Source: Vulcanisaeta sp. MG_3 (GTDB lineage Archaea; Thermoproteota; Thermoprotei; Thermoproteales; Thermocladiaceae). From it: a DNA stretch of 6,004 bases. The stretch spans positions 1 through 6,004 of the forward strand of contig LOCH01000140.1 in assembly GCA_001516765.1 (NCBI GenBank), given 5' to 3'. This document shows, piece after piece, positions 1 through 5,125 of the stretch. The notes beneath the pieces were generated by a model that worked only from the letters and a program-made list of their open reading frames with translations, made no database searches and was not told where the DNA came from. Position 1 is the stretch's first letter. Every line of letters starts with the position of its first letter. The position numbers were made by a program, and so were the translations under genes.

Positions 1-154
1 CAACAGGGTAATAAAAGACGTACTCCACAGCCCATAGAGAATATGCACCTAAGAGGTTGCCGCTTTCAAAACCAATTATAAAGAGGCATCGAGGAAGAAC
101 AATAGGTATTGCATGCTGATTAAAAGTGCCAAAGAATATTGGATATACACAGCA
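1..154 (-). pseudogene. possible in-frame continuation of the short ORF, running off the left edge
   Basis: Downstream of the TAA at 157-155 the same minus-strand frame is open for 51 codons to the window edge. It contains no ATG, GTG or TTG codon early enough to act as its own start. The translation is rich in aromatic and aliphatic residues, for example LPRCLFIIGF and LGAYSLWAVEYVFYYPV, which resembles a membrane protein. It could be the rest of a gene interrupted by the TAA, or chance, because a second minus-strand frame here also reads as a short hydrophobic peptide. Nothing else convincing was found in positions 1-236: no promoter, RNA gene or repeat. Confidence 0.22.
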
Positions 155-226
155 TTAGGAGATCAATAATACATCACCCAATACCACCATTAATTCGTAG
201 ACCTCAACATTATTCAAACGCATCAT
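155..226 (-). CDS. short ORF (23 aa), third position of the membrane operon, possibly a truncated gene
   Basis: Two consecutive ATG codons at 226-221 open a 23-codon frame ending in TAA at 157-155. The start is well supported: GAGGAG (238-233) overlaps the TGA stop of the upstream 343-aa gene and sits 6 nt before the first ATG, the layout expected of an operon-internal gene. The peptide begins MMRLNNVEVYE and becomes hydrophobic (LMVVLGDVLLIS). After the TAA the same frame has no further stop down to position 1, encoding another 51 residues with membrane-like stretches. It may therefore be the start of a longer gene broken by a nonsense change and continuing off the window. I recognise no family. 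The initiation site is convincing; the product is not. Confidence 0.35.
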   Translation of the reverse strand: MMRLNNVEVYELMVVLGDVLLIS

Positions 227-236
227 ATGTAACTCC

Positions 237-1268
237 TCAACAACCCCTAATACTCCTACCCCAAGCCCTCGACAACACCTCCTGGAGCCTGTTGAACTCA
301 CCCCTAAGCATGGGTACCCTATACGTCACCCCATTATAATCAATGAGTAGGACATACTCAATATTCGAACCAGTGGGTGGTACATTACCAATCGGCGGCA
401 TCAACGTGGTACCGCCGACACAAATACTGTCTAGGGCATCGTCCCTGGATATGAAGAACGTGTTCCCACTCCTATCCGTGATAGTGAACCCATCGTAGGT
501 TAAGGTAATACTCCTCACATCACTAACCAACCTCCTCTTGTAGTACCTATACGTCCAACGCGCACTAATACCAGCCAAACCAAACATCACAGCGAGGGCG
601 ATTAACACACCCTCAGTAATAACCCTCAGGCTAATGAGGGTGGACACGATATAATACAGCATGTAAAACACGATGACACCTACCACAATGTAGAACATGA
701 CATTATACTTACCCACACTCCACCTCCAAAGCACACCCCCAGGCATGGTTGATGGGGCACTAGCCTCGGGAGTCTCGGGAGTGGTTGGTGTCACGGGCCC
801 AACCTCAATCCTGATCCTCGGGCACTCGGGCGGTTCCCAACCCCAGTAAGTGCTTAACGCATTGATTAACTCGTCATACTGCCTCTGGCTCAGTGGGAAG
901 GAGTACTCAACCAACCCGTGGATTACATGTAGTCTTAATCCCGCGGGGGACTTCCTAATACAGACTACATTATTACTAACAACCACATCCCTCGGCACAG
1001 TAAAACCCCTCCTACCCCTAACAACCAAGCCATCCTCCGTGAACCTAACCTCAACTGCGGATGGTAGTAAGCGTAGTATTATGTAGTACATCGCGAAGAA
1101 GGCTGTGGAGATTATCGCCACGCCCAGTGTATCGTTGAATCTGTACTGGGGCGGGCTTGTGAGGGCGGCGAGTAGTAGGAGGAATAGGAAAAATGCAATA
1201 AAGCCGTAGATGAATAACCTATCGTATAGTGGCCCTCGCCTCTTTAGTCTCCAGATTGCCCTGGTCAT
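237..1268 (-). CDS. membrane protein with two tandem 2-TM + PH/YcxB-like units
   Basis: This 343-aa integral membrane protein appears to be an internal duplication. Unit 1 has hydrophobic helices at about residues 18-36 and 48-68, then a beta-rich soluble region at 72-143 that opens FTEDGLVVR and ends YDELINALSTYWG. Unit 2 has helices at about 188-213 and 217-235, then a soluble region at 251-336 that opens LTYDGFTIT and ends FNRLQEVLSRAWG. A Pro/Thr-rich linker (about 158-175) joins them. Two helices followed by a small beta domain, ending in an acidic/hydrophobic helix, is the plan of bacterial YcxB-like or PH-like membrane proteins; that family call is inference. The start codon overlaps the stop of the 205-aa gene by 4 nt (ATGA) and is preceded by a near-perfect Shine-Dalgarno, so the pair should be co-translated and probably works together. 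Substrate and role are unknown. Confidence 0.85.
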   Translation of the reverse strand: MTRAIWRLKRRGPLYDRLFIYGFIAFFLFLLLLAALTSPPQYRFNDTLGVAIISTAFFAMYYIILRLLPSAVEVRFTEDGLVVRGRRGFTVPRDVVVSNNVVCIRKSPAGLRLHVIHGLVEYSFPLSQRQYDELINALSTYWGWEPPECPRIRIEVGPVTPTTPETPEASAPSTMPGGVLWRWSVGKYNVMFYIVVGVIVFYMLYYIVSTLISLRVITEGVLIALAVMFGLAGISARWTYRYYKRRLVSDVRSITLTYDGFTITDRSGNTFFISRDDALDSICVGGTTLMPPIGNVPPTGSNIEYVLLIDYNGVTYRVPMLRGEFNRLQEVLSRAWGRSIRGC

Positions 1269-1882
1269 GTGATCACCTCAACACCCAGGTTTTTCAACTT
1301 GTCAATGGCGTCCTGGATTCCGATTGGCATGAGGTTATACGTGGAAACACTATAAGAAGAAAATAGGTTGGAGGCCCAAACCCTACCGAGCATATACGCC
1401 TCATTGTCAATAATGAAGAGACCTACCTCACTAACCGCGCCATAGAGCATGTCCTCATCGACACGTATCGGGTTTAGACTATTGAGTAACCCACTAGCCA
1501 GTGCAATGTTCCTAACGTGGTAGGTTAGGAAGCCGATGCCTATTGCGAGGGGAACGAGCCCAATTAACCAACCGACCCATTCTGGGACGTACCAAGTCCC
1601 TCTCGTGAAGAGTATTAGTGAAATAACCAGTACACCGAATAGGGTTACTCCAGTGAAGAGGATGAGTGCGGCCCACATCCACCTCAGTATTGGGTTGCCT
1701 GGTGTTGTTATGATGACTGTCCTCACGCCCCTGTCCCTAGCCCTCGCAACGTCAATAACGAACTTGGGGTCGAGGATTGGCGAGGCAGTAATAACCCTCT
1801 CGCTCGCTTTTGCTACCTTACTCCTGAGTCCGTCCCAGAACGTGGCTTGCGGGCGTTTCTTAGTAACTTTAATAGTGGGCAT
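1265..1882 (-). CDS. membrane protein with a degenerate, hairpin-split phospholipase-D-like fold
   Basis: This 205-aa protein has an N-terminal cytosolic part (1-67), two membrane helices (about 69-92 and 103-121) and a C-terminal soluble part (about 125-205). Residues 24-60, with ASPILDPKFVIDVARARDRGVRTVIIT, read like the opening beta-alpha-beta of the phospholipase D superfamily. Residues 152-166 resemble the HKD strand: the Asp (D159) and the Gly seven residues later (G166) are kept in LFIIDNEAYMLG. The catalytic His and Lys positions would be E152 and G154, so hydrolase activity is unlikely. The two-helix insertion between the halves is unusual. It is the first gene of a two-gene operon with the 343-aa protein, and a TATA-like box 26 nt upstream supports the ATG at 1882. 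The gene is certain; the PLD relationship is a pattern-based inference. Confidence 0.85.
   Translation of the reverse strand: MPTIKVTKKRPQATFWDGLRSKVAKASERVITASPILDPKFVIDVARARDRGVRTVIITTPGNPILRWMWAALILFTGVTLFGVLVISLILFTRGTWYVPEWVGWLIGLVPLAIGIGFLTYHVRNIALASGLLNSLNPIRVDEDMLYGAVSEVGLFIIDNEAYMLGRVWASNLFSSYSVSTYNLMPIGIQDAIDKLKNLGVEVIT
1271..1279 (-). promoter_or_regulatory. extended Shine-Dalgarno for the 343-aa gene
   Basis: On the minus strand GAGGTGATC precedes the ATG at 1268. The core GAGGTG lies 5 nt upstream of the start. The whole 9-mer is the complement of the conserved 3' end of archaeal 16S rRNA (GATCACCTC). It lies inside the end of the upstream 205-aa gene and fixes the start of the 343-aa gene. 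Confidence 0.8.
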
Positions 1883-1903
1883 ATATTCTATTAATTTAAA
1901 AGG

Positions 1904-1912
1904 TATTTATAT
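1904..1912 (-). promoter_or_regulatory. TATA-like box of the two-gene membrane operon
   Basis: Minus-strand ATATAAATA is centred 26 nt upstream of the ATG at 1882. No Shine-Dalgarno lies between them, so transcription probably starts at or next to the start codon (leaderless). Confidence 0.6.
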
Positions 1913-1914
1913 TT

Positions 1915-2091
1915 CTATTTCTTAATCAAAATCAAAAAGAATAATGTTTGTTTTTGACTTGAGGGTATTTTGTTTATTTTTGTTTGGTTTGTTATTGTTA
2001 TTGTGGCTATGTATGAGTTCCATGGCGTTTCTATGTAGTTCATGGTATTGCCGTTGGTGTCTATTCCAGCCAGTGTGTAGCCATTGTATGG
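1915..2091 (-). pseudogene. open in-frame extension of the exported protein beyond an internal TAG
   Basis: Directly after the TAG at 2094-2092 the same frame reads 58 codons to a second TAG at 1917-1915. The first 35 or so codons look coding: the translation begins PYNGYTLAGIDTNGN and continues NYIETPWNSYIATITITNQT, with the same Asn/Thr/Ile/Tyr bias and another sequon (NQT) as the upstream part. The last 20 residues are Lys/Leu-rich and look more like untranslated AT-rich tail. The simplest reading is a gene truncated by a point mutation to TAG, or a base-call error at one of these three positions. Stop readthrough is a less likely alternative. Confidence 0.45.
1921..1946 (-). terminator. 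possible T-rich terminator of the exported-protein gene
   Basis: The minus strand carries T-runs (CTTTTTGATTTTGATT) just below the 121-aa gene and immediately before the promoter of the next operon. Archaeal intrinsic termination commonly uses such T-rich tracts without a hairpin. The tract overlaps the open extension of the 121-aa frame, so it is weaker evidence if that extension is coding. Confidence 0.35.
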
Positions 2092-2457
2092 CTATATTAT
2101 GAGTGTTATTGTTGTGTTAATGGGTAGCGCGAGGTTATTACTCACTGGTCCATTGAGCATTAATGAGCTCATTGGGAGCCCGGGTTCGTTGATGAGCATT
2201 ATCAAACCACCACCATAACTCATATTCAAACCAACATTAACCATTGGTCCACAATTAACCAAAACAGTCACGTAATTACTGCCGTTATTTAAGGTAACCT
2301 CGTTAAACGGTTCATAGGTTATTGAAGGACTGGGGCAGTTACCGACCGAGGAAACATTGGGAGACACCAGTACCAGGCCAATCAGGAAAAGCAGGACCAA
2401 CTGCTTGGAGCCGGTGCCATTATAAACGGCATACCAATTATCGGATGCATTAGCCAT
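2092..2457 (-). CDS. small exported or membrane-anchored, sequon-rich protein of unknown function
   Basis: This 121-aa protein has a polar N-terminus, one hydrophobic segment at about residues 19-32 (QLVLLFLIGLVLVS) and then a beta-rich, Asn/Ser/Thr/Gly-rich region. The hydrophobic segment could be a signal peptide or an anchor. Six N-glycosylation sequons (N3, N13, N34, N58, N78, N114) and two cysteines (C41, C69) that could form a disulfide fit an extracellular protein. I do not recognise a family. The ATG at 2457 is supported by a TATA-like box about 28 nt upstream. After the TAG stop (2094-2092) the frame stays open for 58 codons of protein-like sequence, so the annotated product may be a truncated form of a protein of about 180 aa. 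It lies 86 bp below the CBS gene on the same strand. Confidence 0.65.
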   Translation of the reverse strand: MANASDNWYAVYNGTGSKQLVLLFLIGLVLVSPNVSSVGNCPSPSITYEPFNEVTLNNGSNYVTVLVNCGPMVNVGLNMSYGGGLIMLINEPGLPMSSLMLNGPVSNNLALPINTTITLII

Positions 2458-2480
2458 TAATAAATTAGAGTTTTAGAGTT

Positions 2481-2489
2481 ACATTTAAT
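2481..2489 (-). promoter_or_regulatory. TATA-like box of the exported-protein gene
   Basis: Minus-strand ATTAAATGT is centred about 28 nt before the ATG at 2457, with no Shine-Dalgarno between. It suggests the gene has its own promoter rather than depending on the CBS transcript. Confidence 0.4.
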
Positions 2490-2490
2490 T

Positions 2491-2512
2491 GAAAATGAAT
2501 CAAATAAACATA
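2491..2512 (-). terminator. possible T-rich terminator of the CBS gene
   Basis: About 35 nt below the CBS stop codon the minus strand has a T-rich stretch (TTTATTTGATTCATTTTC). It directly precedes the TATA-like box of the next gene. This is weak, composition-based evidence. Confidence 0.25.
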
Positions 2513-2543
2513 TAATGCAATGTGTTTCTTGTTATCTCTTCAT

Positions 2544-3320
2544 TTAGGGGTATGGTTTGATTTCACGTATTAGGTCTTTCTCGGTGATTATTCCCATGAG
2601 TACTCCCTTCTCGACTACTGGTAGGGAGCTTACGTTGTTTCTCCTCATTAGGTCTATGGCGTCTGTTACTGAGGCGCTGGGGTCTATTGTCACTGGGTTG
2701 TGGCTCATTAGGGATGTGATTGGGTAGCTTTGGTCGATGTTTCTCCCTGCCTCGAGTTGCTTCAGGATGTACCTCAGTATGTCTCTGATGGACAGTATGC
2801 CCATTACCCTATTGCCCCTCGTTATTACGAGATGACGAATTTCATGCGTTGCCATGCTCTTGATTGCATCGCTTATCGTTGATTCTGGGCCCAGGTTTGG
2901 TTTGTTCATTATGTCAAACACCCTACGTTGTTTAAATAATTGGCTGGGTAGTTTACGCACGATATCTCTCTCGGTGATTATACCCACCACCTTATCACCA
3001 TCGAACACTAATGCTGCATCGGCATTCGAATCTATCATGCGCCTCACCACCTCGCCAACATAGTCGTTGGATAGTGCCTTAACGTAACCCGTGCCAACCA
3101 TGATGCCTCCAACAGAGCCACTCAATACCTGCTGTCCCTCCTTATCGATACCCTTAATCGTGCTTAAGGCCGTGACCATGCCTATTATGGAGTTACTCCT
3201 GGTGATTGGTACGTGCCTAAAGTCGTGGTTCACCATGAGCCTTATTGCGTCGATAACCTTTGCATTGTCTTCAAGTGTTAATACGCGTGAGGTCATGATT
3301 TCCCTAGCGAGTATTGGCAT
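2544..3320 (-). CDS. four-CBS-domain protein, probable adenine-nucleotide sensor
   Basis: This 258-aa soluble protein consists only of CBS motifs, forming two Bateman modules. The motifs fall at about residues 4-58, 70-124, 135-190 and 202-256; each starts with a hydrophobic (xIM) segment and ends with a G-I-(I/L)-(T/S) strand. The ribose/phosphate-binding signature is clear in repeats 2 (GIITERD, 113-119), 3 (GILSIRD, 174-180) and 4 (GIITEKD, 243-249). In repeat 1 (GMVTALST, 47-54) it has lost the Arg/Lys-Asp pair, so that site may not bind ligand. CBS domains generally bind AMP, ATP, SAM or related ligands, but no effector domain is fused here, so the target must be a separate protein. The gene is divergent from GAPN across 118 bp, which allows co-regulation. 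A TATA-like box 27 nt upstream supports the ATG at 3320. Confidence 0.92.
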   Translation of the reverse strand: MPILAREIMTSRVLTLEDNAKVIDAIRLMVNHDFRHVPITRSNSIIGMVTALSTIKGIDKEGQQVLSGSVGGIMVGTGYVKALSNDYVGEVVRRMIDSNADAALVFDGDKVVGIITERDIVRKLPSQLFKQRRVFDIMNKPNLGPESTISDAIKSMATHEIRHLVITRGNRVMGILSIRDILRYILKQLEAGRNIDQSYPITSLMSHNPVTIDPSASVTDAIDLMRRNNVSSLPVVEKGVLMGIITEKDLIREIKPYP

Positions 3321-3342
3321 AATTACTCACATTATATAGCTG

Positions 3343-3351
3343 TAATTAAAT
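3343..3351 (-). promoter_or_regulatory. TATA-like box of the CBS gene
   Basis: Minus-strand ATTTAATTA is centred 27 nt before the ATG at 3320, with no Shine-Dalgarno between. It sits about 68 bp from the oppositely oriented GAPN TATA-like box, so both promoters share the 118-bp divergent spacer. Confidence 0.5.
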
Positions 3352-3410
3352 GTATTTATGCGTTATTATGCGTGGTGATGGTTAGTAAGATTTACCTCTT
3401 AAACCCTAAC

Positions 3411-3419
3411 TTTAATAAA
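3411..3419 (+). promoter_or_regulatory. TATA-like box of the GAPN gene
   Basis: TTTAATAAA is centred 24 nt upstream of the ATG at 3439, and no Shine-Dalgarno is present. This supports a leaderless mRNA and the choice of the 3439 start over starts further upstream. Confidence 0.5.
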
Positions 3420-3438
3420 ATGGCGTTAACTTATCGTA

Positions 3439-4946
3439 ATGTTGAGGGAGTTAAAGGTCAATATATTGGGTCCCGTACACCTTCCAGAGCTTCCCCGCGA
3501 GTTCCAGGATACGATGGTGAAGTTTGGCGTGTTCAGGGTGTTTATTGGTGGTTCCTGGATAGACTTCGGTAGTTACATGCCCGTGAAGTCTCCGGTAAAT
3601 AATGAGGTTTTTGCGTATGTGAATAAGCTGGAGCCCGAGCACGTAGATGCGGCTGTTGAGAAGCTTCATAGTTCATGGTGGTCATTGAAGGGCATACCTG
3701 CGCATAAGAGGGCTGATTTGATAATGAAGGTTGCTGATTTCATTAGTGAGTACAGGAGCCTGTTCAGGGATGTCCTGGTTCTCGAGGGCGGCAAGCCCAT
3801 GGGTGAGGCTGAGGGTGAGGTCCAATCTACAATCGATAGGTTAAGAATGATTCATCAGGACCTAGGTAGGTTACTTGATGTTGGTATACCTGGTGAGTAT
3901 GGTGCCGGTACTGAGAATAAGTACGCAATAGTTGTTAGGGAACCTGTCGGTGTTGTTGCAGCCATAGCGCCATTCAATTACCCACTATTTACACCCATGG
4001 TTAAGGCGGCAACGGCGTTGCTGGCGGGTAACCCAGTGATCCTTAAGCCGTCAAGCTACACACCAATCATGGGCGTGTTAATTGCTAAGGCCTTTGAGTA
4101 CGCAGGTTTGGGGAACTATTTTGCCCTAGTCACGGGCCCTGGTGCCAGTATTGGCGATGCCCTGGTAATGCACCCATTGGTTAGGGCTATATCGCTTACG
4201 GGTAGTACGGAGACGGGGTTGAGAGTCCTCAGGATGGCTGGCTTGAAGAAGTTACAGCTGGAGCTTGGCGGTAAGGCACCGGCGATAGTTCTCGAGGATG
4301 CAGACCTGAGGTTGGCGGCTAATAAGATAGCCACTGGTTCCCTACGCCTGTCAGGGCAGAGGTGTGACGCCATCAGTAGAGTCATAGTACTGGATAGCGT
4401 GGCAGACGAGTTTGTTGAGTTATTGATTAAGGAGGTTGAGGGTTGGGTTGTCGGTGATCCCAGGGATCCCAAGGCTGCGATGGGGCCGTTAATCAGCATT
4501 AATGCTGTGGAGAGGGTGCACTCAATGGTGGATGACGCATTGGTGAAGGGTGGAAACTAGTGCATGGTGGTGGTTATTGGCTAACATACCATGAAGCCGC
4601 CATCGTTGATCACGTGGATAGAAGGGCTAGGCTTGCTGTTGAGGAGACCTTCGGTCCCGTGATACCCATTATTAGGGTTAGGGATGTTGATGAGGCCATT
4701 GAGGTGGCTAACGAGGTCAGGTACGGGTTAGACGCGGCAGTCTTCGGTAAGGACATAGACACTCTCTGGCGTGTGGCTAGGTCAATCGAGGTTGGTGAGA
4801 TTACAATAAATGACTTTCCACGCCACGGTCTTGGACTCTTCCCATTTGGTGGGGTTAAGGACTCGGGCATTGGCAGGGAGGGTGTGGGCTTCTCAATAGA
4901 GGATGTAACCGAATTGAAAACAATCGTGATATCATCGCATCGGTGA
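3439..4946 (+). pseudogene. gapN: GAPN-type aldehyde dehydrogenase, frameshifted at about 4554-4557
   Basis: The product resembles the non-phosphorylating, NAD(P)-dependent glyceraldehyde-3-phosphate dehydrogenase of Thermoproteales, which converts glyceraldehyde-3-phosphate irreversibly to 3-phosphoglycerate in the modified Embden-Meyerhof pathway. Part 1 (3439-4560, 373 codons) holds the cofactor and catalytic regions: PFNYP with N180, ILKPS with K203, LTGSTETG, LELGG with E275, and SGQRCDAI with nucleophile C309. Part 2 (about 4554-4946, a different frame) supplies EETFGPV and the C-terminal INDFPRHGLG and FPFGG motifs typical of archaeal GAPN. Joined by a -1 shift at GGA-AAC-TAG they give about 502 aa, close to the roughly 500 aa of T. 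tenax GAPN. One missing A in the A-run explains the break. Every active-site residue survives, so it is either a very recent lesion, a sequencing error, or a recoded or split gene. Another aldehyde substrate cannot be excluded. Confidence 0.85.
4552..4593 (+). other. GAPN frameshift site with TAGTG stop-start overlap and downstream inverted repeat
   Basis: In frame 1 the codons are GGA AAC TAG (4552-4560). The continuation of the protein is read from 4554 as AAA CTA GTG CAT, giving the expected K-L-V-H-G-G. The TAG shares its G with a GTG at 4560-4562 that could start the second part. CATGGT (4563-4568) and ACCATG (4588-4593) form a perfect 6-bp inverted repeat with a 19-nt loop, starting 5 nt after the A-run. 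GGAAAC is not a canonical XXXYYYZ slippery heptamer, so programmed slippage is possible but weakly supported. Confidence 0.6.
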
Positions 4947-5089
4947 TTCACGCATCGATCACATCCACGAAGGAAGAAATCTTAATGCTAAGGGTTAAGG
5001 TGAATAATGATTGTAATAGCATTTGTTGGTCAGTCCCTGACCCACCAATCATAGGTTCAGTTGCCGCTTCTCATCACGTTAAGGAGTAA
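4943..5089 (+). CDS. candidate 48-aa ORF overlapping the GAPN stop codon
   Basis: GTG at 4943 overlaps the GAPN TGA as GTGA, a common operon junction, and opens 48 codons to a TAA at 5087-5089. An ATG at 4985 would give a 34-aa version, preceded by AAGGAAG about 9 nt upstream. The predicted peptide has two cysteines four residues apart (C24 and C28 from the GTG), a Pro-rich VPDPPIIG segment and a His-His near the C-terminus. I recognise no family. The frame is also open upstream inside GAPN, so chance openness is possible. It is the only coding candidate in the 179-bp gap between GAPN and the nuclease gene. Confidence 0.22.
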   Translation: MIHASITSTKEEILMLRVKVNNDCNSICWSVPDPPIIGSVAASHHVKE

Positions 5090-5093
5090 TGGA

Positions 5094-5106
5094 TTAAATA
5101 AAATTA
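5094..5106 (+). promoter_or_regulatory. TATA-like box of the nuclease gene
   Basis: TTAAATAAAATTA is centred 26 nt before the ATG at 5126, with no Shine-Dalgarno between. This fits a leaderless mRNA transcribed separately from GAPN. Confidence 0.55.
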
Positions 5107-5125
5107 AATAATTTTTGCCGTATTT

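Noticed and set aside
139..339. 66-codon plus-strand frame at the left edge
   Set aside because: It is antisense to the end of the 343-aa gene and the short ORF; its Pro/His/Ile-rich translation resembles no protein and it lacks initiation signals.
1536..1925. 129-codon plus-strand frame opposite the 205-aa membrane gene
   Set aside because: The minus-strand gene has coherent membrane and soluble segments, a promoter and an operon junction. The plus frame has no start signals and a low-complexity translation.
1921..2010. T/G-rich plus-strand stretch as a repeat or replication-origin element
   Set aside because: It shows no periodic repeat units, and most of it is accounted for by an open minus-strand frame with A/C-rich Asn, Thr and Ile codons.
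3372..3572. Plus-strand frame starting 67 bp before the GAPN start
   Set aside because: It overlaps the GAPN start in another frame, and after 3439 the GAPN frame carries the recognisable protein.
4116..4499. 127-codon open frame antisense to the GAPN gene
   Set aside because: It lies wholly inside a clear aldehyde dehydrogenase gene, and its Ser/Thr/Leu-rich translation is the usual shadow of the coding strand. No promoter or Shine-Dalgarno was seen.
2092..4560. UAG codons at 2092-2094 and 4558-4560 encoding pyrrolysine
   Set aside because: At 4558 reading through in frame meets a stop within a few codons; a frameshift explains the site. At 2092 nothing suggests a methylamine methyltransferase, and no pyl genes are in view.
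4563..4593. CATGGT/ACCATG hairpin as a transcription terminator
   Set aside because: It sits inside coding sequence with no T-run after it, and the stem is only 6 bp with a 19-nt loop.
4610..4951. 113-codon minus-strand frame over the 3' part of GAPN
   Set aside because: The plus strand encodes conserved aldehyde dehydrogenase motifs here (EETFGPV, FPFGG), so the antisense frame is a shadow.
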